From Alphaproteobacteria bacterium (GTDB taxonomy: Bacteria; Pseudomonadota; Alphaproteobacteria; Rhizobiales; Devosiaceae): a DNA stretch of 64,000 nt. A model generated the notes under the pieces. The model did not search any database. It was not told the origin of the DNA and was given only the letters and a program-made list of their open reading frames with translations. The translations under genes were made by a program, and so were the position numbers. Below, one piece after another: positions 52,620-61,138 of this stretch. The stretch spans positions 186,001 through 250,000 of the forward strand of contig JAHJWO010000042.1 in NCBI GenBank assembly GCA_018828145.1. The letters run 5' to 3'. How positions within the stretch are numbered: position 1 is the stretch's first letter; each line of letters begins with the position of its first letter.

Positions 52620-53012
52620 TTATTCGATGGCAAGATGCCAGACACCGCCGACGCCGTCACCGGTGATGTCGCCAGGGGCCTTGTCATCCTTCCAGTAATA
52701 CAGCGGCATGCTCTTGTAGGCCCACATCTTGGTGCCATCGGTCCGATCGACGACCGTGAAATCGCCTTCCGCGGCGGCCGAAGCATCGGCCATCAGCGGC
52801 GGCCAGTTGATGGCGCACTGCTCGTAGCAATTGGTGACGCCGGGCTCGTCCTTGTCGAAGATGTAGAGCGTCATGCCATTGGCATCGGTCAGCACCATCT
52901 TGCCGCCGATATCGGTCGATTTGACGGCACCGCCCAGATAGTCGGTGGCGAAGGCAGGCATGGCGAACAGCGCAAGAGCAGCGGCGCCGGCGAGGATCGA
53001 ACGGAGTTTCAT
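52620..53012 (-). CDS. Secreted protein with repeated Yx(F/W/Y)xxD-type motif (COG4315-like)
   Basis: A 130-residue exported protein. After the signal peptide (KLRSILAGAAALALFAMPAFA) come two repeats of the family pattern: GMTLYIFDKDEPGVTNCYEQC and KMWAYKSMPLYYWKDDKAPGD. Such proteins are found in the periplasm or anchored in the membrane and are often coded next to ECF sigma factors; no function is proven. Two cysteines (NCYEQC) could form a disulfide. ATG at 53012 with GGAGGG is chosen. It heads the operon with the ECF sigma and anti-sigma genes. Confidence 0.8.
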   Translation of the reverse strand: MKLRSILAGAAALALFAMPAFATDYLGGAVKSTDIGGKMVLTDANGMTLYIFDKDEPGVTNCYEQCAINWPPLMADASAAAEGDFTVVDRTDGTKMWAYKSMPLYYWKDDKAPGDITGDGVGGVWHLAIE

Positions 53013-53114
53013 GGGATGTTTCCCTCCATGTTGCGGGACCGTCATCGCGGCCCTCAACCTGTCAACATCCCTGCCGTCGGTTTAATCCGGCCGCGCGACG
53101 ATTATTTTCAGATC

Positions 53115-53765
53115 TCAGTCGTCTGTCGCCATCAGGCCATGGTCGATCACATAGCGCGTCAGGCCCGCCGTGGTGCCGATGCCGAGCTTCTTCTTGATGT
53201 TCTTGCGATGCGTCTCGACGGTGCGCACCGAAATATCGAGCTCGCCCGCCACATCCTTGTTCGAGCGACCACGCGCCACCAGCAGCAGCACAGACTGTTC
53301 CCGCGTGGTCAGCGGCACCACGGCGCTCTGCTTGCTGCCCTTGTGCAGTATCGCTTCGGCCACGCCCGTCGAAAAATATGTCCCGTTGGCCGCCACAGCC
53401 TCGATGGCCGAAATGATCTCCACCGGCGAGACATCCTTGAGAATATAGCCGGCCGCGCCATACATCACGGCGGTGGAGATGTATTCCCGGCTGTCATGCA
53501 TCGAGAGCATCAGCAGCCGCGCTCGCGGCAGGCGTTCGCGGAACAGCTCGATGGCGTCGAGCCCGCTCAACTCGGGCATGTTGATGTCCATCATCACCAC
53601 GTCCGGATTTTCCAGCTCCGCCAGCGCCAGCGCCGCATGGGCCGAACGCACGGCGCCCACCACCTTGATATGGTCGAAGGTCTCGACCACCGAGCGGATG
53701 CCTTCCAGCACCAGCGGATGATCGTCGCAGATCAGGACCTTGATGGGAGCTGCGGCAGCACTCAT
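53115..53765 (-). CDS. NarL/FixJ-type response regulator
   Basis: A 216-residue two-component regulator. The receiver domain has the acidic pair in LICDDHP, phospho-acceptor Asp60 in VVMMDINMP, and a Lys in GYILKDVS. The C-terminal LuxR helix-turn-helix is LTTREQSVLLLVARGRSNKDVAGELDISVRTVETHRKNIKKKL. The start overlaps the histidine kinase stop by 4 bases, making a cognate pair. The adjacent TRAP transporter genes are the likely targets, through a 19-bp motif found upstream of both of its halves. Confidence 0.92.
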   Translation of the reverse strand: MSAAAAPIKVLICDDHPLVLEGIRSVVETFDHIKVVGAVRSAHAALALAELENPDVVMMDINMPELSGLDAIELFRERLPRARLLMLSMHDSREYISTAVMYGAAGYILKDVSPVEIISAIEAVAANGTYFSTGVAEAILHKGSKQSAVVPLTTREQSVLLLVARGRSNKDVAGELDISVRTVETHRKNIKKKLGIGTTAGLTRYVIDHGLMATDD

Positions 53766-55144
53766 GCGGGCACCGGGTCGATATGCTGGGTGATATAGGT
53801 GGATTTGGGCAGGCGGGCCTTGAGCGTGGTGCCCTTGGAGGTGGTGCGGACTTCAAGCGAGCCGCCGAAATGCTCCATGCGTTCCTGCATATTGCGCAGG
53901 CCGAGCCCCCGGCTGCTGCGGCCGGCAGGCGGGTGGACGAAGCCCTGGCCATCGTCCTCGATCAGCATTTGCGGGCCGTGCCCCGCACTGGTGATGACCA
54001 CGCGCACCTTGGTGGCATTGGCATGGCGTTCGATATTGGTCAGCGCCTCCTGCGCCACCCGATAGAGTGCGGTGCGGGCCTCGGGCAGGATCATGTTCTT
54101 GAAGGCGACCGACTTGAGCTCGACCGCCACGCCCGTGCGCTCGGCAAAGCTGTCGGTGAGCGCCTCCAGGGCCGCCGTGAGGCCAAGATCGTCCAGCACG
54201 CCGGGCCGCAGGTCATGCGAGATGCGGCGGATTTCCTTGATGGCATTGTTGAGCCCCTGGCGCCCCCGCTCGATGACATCGGCGGCGTCGCTCGATCCGG
54301 CCCTTACCTTGGAGGCGGCGAGGTCGAGCATGTAGCGCGCAGCCACCATGGTCTGGGAAATGCCGTCATGCAGCTCGCGGGCAATGCGGGCGCGCTCTTC
54401 TTCCTGCGTGTCGACCACGCGCTGCGCCAGCTCCTTGAGCTTGCTGTCGGCCAGGCGGCGCTCGCGCAGGGTGATGAGGAAACTGGCGAGGAACACCGCA
54501 AAGACGATGGGGACGGTAATGGCGGCCACGATGATGAAGGTCGTGTCGATATGGCTGCGAAGGTCCGCCTCCGCTGCCGCCGTCTGGGCGAAGACATCAT
54601 CGAGATAAACGCCCGTCCCCAGCATCCAGCGCCACTTGTCGAGCCCGACGGCCCAGGAGAGCTTGTCGGCAATTTCCCCGGTCGAGGGTTTCTCCCACTT
54701 GTATTGATGCAGCCCGCCCCCCTCCTTGGCGCGCTCGATCAGGTTGTAGATGACGCGGTTGCCGTCCGGATCGGTCAGTCCCAGCCAGTTCTGGCCATGG
54801 CGGAAGGTCTGGCGGGGATGGACGATATTCACCCCGTCATAGTCATAGGCGAAGAAATAGCCATCCGGGCCATAGTCGAGTTCGGACAAAATGGCCTGCA
54901 CCTGCCGCTTGGCATCCTCGTCATTGGCATCGGCGGCCTGATAGATTTCGGCAATGGCCGAGACGGCCATATTGGTCAGGTTGAGCAGCTCGCTTTCCTT
55001 GGCCTTGAGCAGGTTGCGCTCGAAGGTCGCGATGCTGGCACGCGCCAATTGGGTCGACTGCGAGGTCACCAGCGCGGTGATGGCGAGGATCGCCAGCATC
55101 AGCGGCAGGACCGACAGGGCCAGGATTTTCTGTCTGAGATTCAT
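53762..55144 (-). CDS. Sensor histidine kinase with periplasmic Cache domain
   Basis: A 460-residue membrane kinase. Two membrane helices (about 9-27 and 203-225) flank a periplasmic single-Cache domain of about 175 residues, whose features (GYFFAYDYDGVNIVHP and YKWEKPSTGEIADKLSWAVGL) are those of sCache_2, which commonly binds small carboxylates. The cytoplasmic part has a HisKA_3 dimerisation domain with the phospho-acceptor His259 in IARELHDGISQTM, then an ATPase domain with DDGQGF and GLGLRNMQERM. Its operon also has the response regulator. It is divergent from a TRAP binding-protein gene for 2-oxo-acid-like ligands. Confidence 0.92.
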   Translation of the reverse strand: MNLRQKILALSVLPLMLAILAITALVTSQSTQLARASIATFERNLLKAKESELLNLTNMAVSAIAEIYQAADANDEDAKRQVQAILSELDYGPDGYFFAYDYDGVNIVHPRQTFRHGQNWLGLTDPDGNRVIYNLIERAKEGGGLHQYKWEKPSTGEIADKLSWAVGLDKWRWMLGTGVYLDDVFAQTAAAEADLRSHIDTTFIIVAAITVPIVFAVFLASFLITLRERRLADSKLKELAQRVVDTQEEERARIARELHDGISQTMVAARYMLDLAASKVRAGSSDAADVIERGRQGLNNAIKEIRRISHDLRPGVLDDLGLTAALEALTDSFAERTGVAVELKSVAFKNMILPEARTALYRVAQEALTNIERHANATKVRVVITSAGHGPQMLIEDDGQGFVHPPAGRSSRGLGLRNMQERMEHFGGSLEVRTTSKGTTLKARLPKSTYITQHIDPVPA

Positions 55145-55207
55145 CGTCGCCTTCAGGCTCCTCCACCCGATGTCAATATTCTAGCATGTCTGGGCAGGTT
55201 CGATCTG

Positions 55208-55226
55208 CGTATTAGTGGGTAGTCCG
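55208..55226. promoter_or_regulatory. 19-bp motif, candidate response-regulator site (kinase / TRAP binding protein promoter)
   Basis: CGTATTAGTGGGTAGTCCG lies 64 bases upstream of the kinase gene (minus) and 147 bases upstream of the TRAP binding-protein gene (plus). It differs at only two of 19 positions from 58738-58756, upstream of the TRAP permease genes. Such shared sites are expected for the NarL-type regulator encoded next door. Confidence 0.55.
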
Positions 55227-55372
55227 GCGGCGAGATCGTGGCGCGCGGAACCGCCTGCTCTGGACACGGGCACTGCAGGCGGTAACTCTGTCGCCGACAC
55301 GAGCCCGCCCTCATTTGAGAAGGCGGCAAGTCAATCCGGCGGCGCCAATGCCGCCCATCCTCGGGAGGAACT

Positions 55373-56473
55373 ATGAAGAGACGTGAGTTTTTCAAGTCGG
55401 CTTCGGTCGCCACGATCGGCGCCGCCGCCGCCGCAACACTGGCCACCCCGGCCATTGCCCAGGGCAACATCAACTGGCGCATGGTCACCACCTGGCCCAA
55501 GAATTTCCCCGGCCTCGGCGTGGGCGCGCAGCGTCTTGCTGACCGCATCACCGCCGCTTCGGGCGGCCGCCTGACCGTCCAGGTCTTCGCCGCCGGCGAA
55601 ATGGTGCCGGGCCTGCAGGCCCTCGATGCCGTCATCGACGGTTCGGCCGAAATGAGCCATGGCGCTGCCTATTACTGGCAGAACAAGAGCCAGGCCCTCT
55701 CCTTCTTCACCGGCGTCCCCTTCGGCATGACCAGCCGCGAAATGACCGGCTGGGTACGCCACATGGGCGGCCAGGAAATCTGGGACGAGATCTATGACCA
55801 GTTCGGCCTGCAGGGCTTCCTGTCGGGCGATACCGGCACCCAGGCGGGCGGCTGGTTCAAGAACGAGATAACCGGCCTCGGCGATGTGCAGGGCCTGCGC
55901 TTCCGTACCCCGGGTCTGGGTGGCCAGGTCTGGGCCAAGCTTGGCGCCTCGGTGACCAACCTTGCCGCAGGCGAAATCTTCGCTGCGTTGCAGTCGGGCA
56001 CGCTGGATGCTGCCGAATTCGTCGGTCCCTATAACGACCTGGCGCTCGGCTTCTACCAGATCGCCAAGAACTACTACTTCCCCAGCTTCATCGAACCGGG
56101 CCTCGCTACCGAACTAGTGGTGGACAAGGCCAAGTTCGCGGCGCTGCCAGCCGACCTGCAGGCGCTGGTCAAGGATGTCTGCCAGGCCGAATACGACAAC
56201 GTCGCGGCCGACTTCGCTGCCAACGATCCGCGTGCCCTGCAGTCGCTCGTCAGCGAGCACGGCGTGCAGATCAAGCAGTTCCCCGAGGAAATCCTCGAGG
56301 CCGGCGCCAAGGCTGCTTCCGAACTCCTGACCGAGATCCGCGAAAGCGGTGATGCTCTCACCAAGAAGACGGCCGAGAGCTTCATCTCCAGCCTCAACAT
56401 CGTGCGCCAGAAGACCGAAGGCACCGACTCGCTGTTCCTTGCAGCGCGCCAGAAGTACTTCACGCTGAGCTAG
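55373..56473 (+). CDS. TRAP transporter substrate-binding protein (DctP family, TakP-like)
   Basis: A 366-residue periplasmic binding protein. The start MKRREFFKSASVATIG has a twin-Arg signal (RRxFFK, Tat-like) with cleavage after ATPAIAQ. Conserved family regions are AAGEMVPGLQALDAVIDG, GGWFKNEITGLGDVQGLRFR and ALQSGTLDAAEFVGPYND; the last two closely resemble TakP, which binds 2-oxo acids with a metal ion. Its binding ligand is therefore predicted, not known, to be a 2-oxo or hydroxy acid. GGGAGG stands 5 bases before the ATG. It is followed by a terminator and converges on the DctQM permease genes. Confidence 0.9.
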   Translation: MKRREFFKSASVATIGAAAAATLATPAIAQGNINWRMVTTWPKNFPGLGVGAQRLADRITAASGGRLTVQVFAAGEMVPGLQALDAVIDGSAEMSHGAAYYWQNKSQALSFFTGVPFGMTSREMTGWVRHMGGQEIWDEIYDQFGLQGFLSGDTGTQAGGWFKNEITGLGDVQGLRFRTPGLGGQVWAKLGASVTNLAAGEIFAALQSGTLDAAEFVGPYNDLALGFYQIAKNYYFPSFIEPGLATELVVDKAKFAALPADLQALVKDVCQAEYDNVAADFAANDPRALQSLVSEHGVQIKQFPEEILEAGAKAASELLTEIRESGDALTKKTAESFISSLNIVRQKTEGTDSLFLAARQKYFTLS

Positions 56474-56501
56474 GCGCCTCGGCACAACGCCAGCCATCCC
56501 G

Positions 56502-56530
56502 GCCCCATCGCTTCGGCGGTGGGGCTTTTT
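56502..56530 (+). terminator. Rho-independent terminator downstream of the TRAP binding-protein gene
   Basis: Stem GCCCCATCGC / GCGGTGGGGC with a 4-base loop, one wobble pair, followed by TTTTT. It begins 28 bases after the stop codon. Confidence 0.85.
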
Positions 56531-56549
56531 ACTGCCCGCACAAAGAGAA

Positions 56550-56578
56550 GGGCCCGGATGGCAATGCCATCCGGGCCC
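56550..56578 (-). terminator. Terminator for the TRAP permease operon
   Basis: A perfect 13-bp stem GGGCCCGGATGGC / GCCATCCGGGCCC with a 3-base loop. Read on the minus strand it is followed by TTCTCTTTG, a loose U-rich tail. It is placed 24 bases after the dctM stop, so convergent transcription from both sides is stopped by paired hairpins. Confidence 0.75.
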
Positions 56579-56602
56579 CTGGTTTGTCTGACTTGCGTCG
56601 CC

Positions 56603-57994
56603 TCAGTTGTAGATCATTCTGGGCAGCCAGGTGATCAACTGCGGGAAGGCAAAGAGGATCATCAGCCCTACCATTTGCAGAATCACAAAGGGCACCACGC
56701 CCTTGTAGATCATGCCGGTACTCACCCGCGGTGGGGCCACGCCGCGCAGATAGAACAGGGCAAAGCCGAAGGGCGGGGTGAGGAAGCTGGTCTGCAGGTT
56801 GACGCCAACCATCACGCCCAGCCAGATCGGGTCGACGCCCAGCGCCAGCAGCACCGGTGCGGTGATCGGGATCACGATGAAGATGATCTCGAACGTATCG
56901 AGGATGAAGCCCAGCAGGAACATGATCAGCATGACGATGATGGTGGCGCCGATCGCGCCGCCCGGCATGGACGAGAGGAATTCGTGCACCAGGTTGTCGC
57001 CGCCCATCATGCGGAACACGATGGAGAACACCGCCGCGCCGAACAGGATGATGAATACCATGGAGGTGATGGTCGCCGTCGAGATCACGGCCTGGCGCAG
57101 GATGGAGAAGGTCAGCTTCCAGCGCAGGGCGGTGAGGATGATGGCGCCCACCGAACCCACCGAGGCGGCTTCCGTCGGGGTGGCGATGCCGGCCAGGATC
57201 GAACCGAGCACGGCCAGGATCAGCAGCAGCGGCGGCAGAAGTGCCACGACCACTTCCTTCCAGAGTCCAGCCTTCTCGGCCTCCGGCACCGGCGTCGCCG
57301 GGCAGGATTTGGGGTCGGTGACCGCCTTGAAAACCACCCAGGTGGCATAGAGCCCCACCAGCAGCAGGCCCGGAATGATGGCGCCGGCAAACAGCGCGCC
57401 CACCGAGACAGGCTCGGGCGCGAAATTGCCCTTCTCCATCTGCACCTGGGCATTGATGCCCGAGAGCATGTCGCCCATGAAGATGAGGACAGTGGATGGC
57501 GGAATGATCTGCCCCAGCGTGCCCGACGCGCAGATGACGCCCGTGGCCAGCTTGGGATCATAGCCGGCCCGCAGCATGGCCGGCAGCGAGATGAGGCCCA
57601 TGGTGACAACGGTGGCGCCGACCACACCGGTCGAAGCTGCGAGCAGGGCACCCACCAGGATAACCGAGAGGCCGAGGCCGCCACGCAGGTTGCCGAAGAG
57701 CTTGCCCATGGTGAGCAGCAACTGCTCGGCAATGCCGCTGCGTTCCAGCATGACGCCCATGAAGATGAAGAGCGGCACCGCGACCAGCACCTCATTGGTC
57801 ATCAGGCCAATGTAGCGCCCGGCCAGCGAACCGTAGTTGGACGGGTCATAGACGCCGAGCCACCACCCGACGAGACCGAAGATCAGGGCCGTTCCGGCGA
57901 GGGAGAAGGCCACCGGGAAGCCCAGCATGAGCACGCCGATAACGCCCAGGAACATGAAGCCGGCGAGGATTTCGCCAATCAGAATGGGATCCAT
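56603..57994 (-). CDS. TRAP transporter large permease DctM
   Basis: A 463-residue inner-membrane protein with about 12 helices, the secondary transporter proper of the TRAP system. Typical segments are VAVPLFIFMGVMLERSG, ASGTLGQIIPPSTVLIF, GIATPTEAASVGSVGA and GVNLQTSFLTPPFGFALFY, and the end is MIYKGVVPFVILQ. The ATG at 57994 overlaps the DctQ stop by one base (TGATG). It uses the sodium gradient to import the ligand caught by the binding protein coded at 55373. Confidence 0.94.
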   Translation of the reverse strand: MDPILIGEILAGFMFLGVIGVLMLGFPVAFSLAGTALIFGLVGWWLGVYDPSNYGSLAGRYIGLMTNEVLVAVPLFIFMGVMLERSGIAEQLLLTMGKLFGNLRGGLGLSVILVGALLAASTGVVGATVVTMGLISLPAMLRAGYDPKLATGVICASGTLGQIIPPSTVLIFMGDMLSGINAQVQMEKGNFAPEPVSVGALFAGAIIPGLLLVGLYATWVVFKAVTDPKSCPATPVPEAEKAGLWKEVVVALLPPLLLILAVLGSILAGIATPTEAASVGSVGAIILTALRWKLTFSILRQAVISTATITSMVFIILFGAAVFSIVFRMMGGDNLVHEFLSSMPGGAIGATIIVMLIMFLLGFILDTFEIIFIVIPITAPVLLALGVDPIWLGVMVGVNLQTSFLTPPFGFALFYLRGVAPPRVSTGMIYKGVVPFVILQMVGLMILFAFPQLITWLPRMIYN

Positions 57995-58557
57995 CAATGC
58001 GCTTCCTTGGCGTCACGGGCGCCGTAGCGCAGGTCATCGGGCAAGAGGTCGTCGCGGCCGGCCAGCACCAGTATGGACCGGGCCGCCATGGCCAGGCCCT
58101 GCAGGCCCACCAGCACGCAGAACACGATGATGAAGCTCTTGAGCACGAACAGGCCCGGCATGCCGCCAATATTGCCCGACCCCTCGTAGTAGCTCCAGGA
58201 GCGCAGCACGGCGGGGGAGGTATAGGTGTAGACGACGTAGATGAAGGGGAGCAGGAACAGCACGACGCCGCACAGGTCGGCTATGGCCTTCCGCCGGATC
58301 GAAGCGGGGCGGTAGAAAATGTCGACCCGCACGTGATCGTCGCGCATCAGGGCAAAGCCGGCCACGCCTGTGAACATGGCCCCGCCCAGCCAGACATAGA
58401 GATCCTGCATCCACAGGGTCGACGTACTGAACGCATAGCGCTGCACGACGACTGCGAAGCAGGCCAGCACGCAACCCAGCGCGAGCCACGACAGAACCTC
58501 GCCGACAACGCGGTTCAAGCCGCTGATCGTGCGGACAAGCAAAGCAAGAGCTTGCAA
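57994..58557 (-). CDS. TRAP transporter small permease DctQ
   Basis: A 187-residue membrane protein with four helices, the partner of DctM. Features are VLSWLALGCVLACFAVVVQRYAF, the amphipathic signature WMQDLYVWLGGAMF, and the conserved MRDDHVRVDIFY. A TTG at 58557 is proposed as start because GGGGAGG lies 6-7 bases upstream of it; an ATG at 58596 in the same frame would put that site inside the gene. Either start leaves the membrane part intact. The region upstream (58558-58854) has no gene. Confidence 0.88.
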   Translation of the reverse strand: MQALALLVRTISGLNRVVGEVLSWLALGCVLACFAVVVQRYAFSTSTLWMQDLYVWLGGAMFTGVAGFALMRDDHVRVDIFYRPASIRRKAIADLCGVVLFLLPFIYVVYTYTSPAVLRSWSYYEGSGNIGGMPGLFVLKSFIIVFCVLVGLQGLAMAARSILVLAGRDDLLPDDLRYGARDAKEAH

Positions 58558-58737
58558 TCTATCCTCCCCTCTCCCCGCCGGGATGGTTCCCGGCATTCTT
58601 GCCGATTGATCGGCAGGTTGCAGTCACGTCAACACGGTTGGTTGGCCGCCGCAAGATGCTCTGGCATCTGCAGCCGCACCGATAGGGGAAACCTGCTCCT
58701 GTCACAACGCCGGGCGGCATCGAAGTTGTGCGGTACC

Positions 58738-58756
58738 CGTAGTAGTGGGTAGCCCG
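58738..58756. promoter_or_regulatory. 19-bp motif, candidate response-regulator site (TRAP permease / sugar kinase promoter)
   Basis: CGTAGTAGTGGGTAGCCCG matches the motif at 55208-55226 in 17 of 19 positions. It lies 181 bases upstream of dctQ and 99 bases upstream of the PfkB kinase gene on the other strand, so it may serve one or both. Confidence 0.55.
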
Positions 58757-58854
58757 CCCGCAATGCGCCCTCCGCTTGGGCGAATGCTCACTGGGCTGGT
58801 GACAGTCTCTGCAAAAATGCTATGTCGCTGCCGACCGCGCTGGGAGGGCACTGC

Positions 58855-59832
58855 ATGTTTGTCGTTGGTGGGGAAAGCCTGATCGATCTCAAGGCCGAGG
58901 TGGCGATGCCCGACGGCACGCTGATCGGCCGGGACGGCGAAGGCCAGATCGTGATGACGGCGCATCCGGGCGGCTCGCCCTATAACTGCGCCATCGCGCT
59001 GGCCAAGCTGGGCAATGATACGGGCTTCCTCTGCCCGATCTCCGCCGATGCCTTCGGCGACTATCTGCTGCAACCGCTGGCAGAGGCCGGCGTCAAGTCG
59101 CTGCTGACCGAGCGCGTCAAGGAATATACCACGCTGGCCGTGGTCAATTTCGACGCCAATCACAATGCTCGCTACGGCTTCTACCGCTCGGCAGATGGCG
59201 CCATCGATGCCGCCACGGCAATTGCCGCCCTGCCGACGAAGCTCGATCTCTACCAGATTGGCGGCTTCTGCCCAATCAAGCCGGACGAGGCGGCAATCTG
59301 GCTCGAAATCGTCAAGGCGGCCATCGGCAGGGGCGCCACCATCTCGATCGACCCCAATGTACGTCCAAGCCTGGTCGATGATTTCACCGGCTACAAGGCA
59401 CGGCTTTCGAGCTTCCTCGATCTGGCCCATGTGGTAAAGGTCTCCGAAGAGGACCTCGCGGCGCTCGACCCCAGCAAGAGCATCGAGCAGCACGCCGCCG
59501 GTCTTCTGGCACGGCCCAATTGCCAGCTTGTTGTGGTGACGCTGGGCGACAAGGGCTCGCGGGCCTTCACCGCAAGCGGCAACGCCAAGGCAGTCATCTA
59601 TTCGCCGCCGGTCTTCGGCGACACCGTTGGTGCCGGCGACAGCCTGATGGCTGGCATCCTGTCATGGCTGGCCGAACGCGGGCTCCTCAAGCCGGGCAAG
59701 CTCGATGGCCTGGGCGATGGCGCGCTCAGCGACATGCTGCGTTTCGGCGCCGTCGTTGCCGGCATCAATTGCGGCCGCAAGGGTTGCAAGCCGCCTACCC
59801 GCGCCGAAGTGGACGCGGTACTCGGCGTCTGA
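58855..59832 (+). CDS. PfkB-family carbohydrate kinase (fructokinase-like)
   Basis: A 325-residue ribokinase-family sugar kinase. The two PfkB signatures are seen: the early glycine pair in HPGGSPYNCAIALAKLGNDTGF, and the anion-hole/catalytic-base motif DTVGAGDSLMAG near the end. The overall pattern (GGESLIDL, YGFYRSADGAI, SIDPNVRPSLVDD) is most like fructokinases. ATG at 58855 follows GGGAGGG; the open frame starts at 58822. It sits apart from any sugar transporter, so substrate remains uncertain. The 19-bp motif 99 bases upstream links it possibly to the TRAP system. Confidence 0.88.
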   Translation: MFVVGGESLIDLKAEVAMPDGTLIGRDGEGQIVMTAHPGGSPYNCAIALAKLGNDTGFLCPISADAFGDYLLQPLAEAGVKSLLTERVKEYTTLAVVNFDANHNARYGFYRSADGAIDAATAIAALPTKLDLYQIGGFCPIKPDEAAIWLEIVKAAIGRGATISIDPNVRPSLVDDFTGYKARLSSFLDLAHVVKVSEEDLAALDPSKSIEQHAAGLLARPNCQLVVVTLGDKGSRAFTASGNAKAVIYSPPVFGDTVGAGDSLMAGILSWLAERGLLKPGKLDGLGDGALSDMLRFGAVVAGINCGRKGCKPPTRAEVDAVLGV

Positions 59833-59928
59833 CAGTCACGCCGAGTTGAACGGCGGACCGGAAACCATCTGGCCTCCCTGCACGAATAGAGCGTAACCGA
59901 CTGGTTCGCTCGTTGCTGCGGGGTTGCT

Positions 59929-60645
59929 GTGCTCGATCTCCTCTTCGCCTACGCCGCAGGCCTGCTGACGCTGCTCAACCCCTGCGTATTGCCGCTGCTG
60001 CCCCTGATCGCTGCTGGCGCGGTGGCCCGCCACCCTCTGGGTCCGCTGGCCATGGCCGGGGGCATGGCGGTCAGCTTCACCCTGGCCGGCATGGGCGCTT
60101 TCGCCTTGACCCGCGCGACCGGACTTGCCCAGGAGGACATTACTGTCGCGGCGGGCTGGATGATGATCATCTTCGGACTGATCCAGCTCATTCCGCAGGC
60201 GCAGGCCGGTTTCGGCCGCCTGGCAGGCGCCGCCGCGGGCGGCGGCACAAGGCTTATCGGCCAGGTGGAGGGCAAGGGTCTGATGGGCGAGGCGCTCGGC
60301 GGCGCGCTACTGGGCCTGGCCTGGTCGCCCTGTATCGGCCCCACGCTTGGCGCAGCGATCGGCCTCGCGGCGCAGGGTGAGAATCTGGGTTTCGCGCTTG
60401 CCATCATGGTCATGTTCTCGGCCGGGGCCGCCACCATCATGCTGGCGCTGGCCTATGGCACGCGATCGCTCATCTCGAGCCGCCGGGCCTTGCTGGCGCG
60501 CCTCACACCACACGCCAAGACTATTCTGGGCTGGGGGCTGATCGTCGTGGGCCTCGCCATCGTCTTCCAGCTCGATCGACTGGCCGAGGGCTGGGCCCTC
60601 GCCGTACTGCCCGCCTGGTTCACCGACATTTCCGTCAGCATCTAG
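59929..60645 (+). CDS. CcdA/DsbD-like thiol-electron transfer membrane protein
   Basis: A 238-residue inner-membrane protein of six helices, with the two cysteine motifs of the CcdA/DsbD beta family: TLLNPCVLPLLP in helix 1 and WSPCIGPTLG in helix 4. These carry reducing power from cytoplasmic thioredoxin to periplasmic thioredoxin-like proteins. It starts with a GTG at 59929, with a weak GGGG upstream, after a PfkB gene. A periplasmic thioredoxin gene follows 13 bases later, and a cytochrome c gene soon after, so it probably serves cytochrome c or disulfide reduction. Confidence 0.88.
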   Translation: MLDLLFAYAAGLLTLLNPCVLPLLPLIAAGAVARHPLGPLAMAGGMAVSFTLAGMGAFALTRATGLAQEDITVAAGWMMIIFGLIQLIPQAQAGFGRLAGAAAGGGTRLIGQVEGKGLMGEALGGALLGLAWSPCIGPTLGAAIGLAAQGENLGFALAIMVMFSAGAATIMLALAYGTRSLISSRRALLARLTPHAKTILGWGLIVVGLAIVFQLDRLAEGWALAVLPAWFTDISVSI

Positions 60646-60658
60646 CAAAGGACGCCCC

Positions 60659-61072
60659 ATGCTCCTCTCCCGCCGAAGCACACTCGCCCTGATGACCGGC
60701 CTTGCCGCATTAGCAGTCACCCGCCCCGCCAGCGCCGCCGCAAAGTTTGTCGACTACAGTGAGGCATCGCTCGCCGAGCTGGCCGCCGGTGACCAGCCCT
60801 ATCTCATCGACTTCTTCGCCACCTGGTGTTCGACCTGTGCGGCGCAGGAGCGGGTCCTCAATGGACTTGCCGGGGAGAACCCGGCCTATGCCGCCATTCC
60901 CATCGTCCGCGTCGATTGGGACGAGCACAGCCGGGGCGATCTGGTGCGACAGATGGCAATTCCCCGCCGCTCGACCCTGGTGATGATGCACGGGACGACC
61001 GAACTCGGCCGCCTGGTCGCCGATACGCGGCGGGACGCCATTGCCGGCCTGCTCGATCTCGCAGCCAGTTGA
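60659..61072 (+). CDS. Periplasmic thioredoxin-family protein
   Basis: A 137-residue exported thioredoxin-fold protein. Signal sequence LSRRSTLALMTGLAALAVTRPASA carries two arginines (RRST), so Tat or Sec export is possible. The active site is TWCSTC (Cys57, Cys60), with the downstream cis-Pro in IPRRSTLV. The order CcdA-like, thioredoxin is typical of reducing relays in which the membrane protein keeps the thioredoxin reduced. The cytochrome c gene 66 bases downstream suggests a role in haem attachment or in protecting its cysteines; this is inference. Confidence 0.88.
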   Translation: MLLSRRSTLALMTGLAALAVTRPASAAAKFVDYSEASLAELAAGDQPYLIDFFATWCSTCAAQERVLNGLAGENPAYAAIPIVRVDWDEHSRGDLVRQMAIPRRSTLVMMHGTTELGRLVADTRRDAIAGLLDLAAS

Positions 61073-61138
61073 ACCAGGCGCGGTTGCGCTGCGCCGCAGG
61101 CTCTGGTTCTATCGCCGAATTCTCGATGGGGCATCGGC

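Noticed and set aside
58558..58596. ATG at 58596 as the start of dctQ
   Set aside because: A strong GGGGAGG falls inside that extension and is well placed for the TTG at 58557; the extension adds nothing resembling the family.
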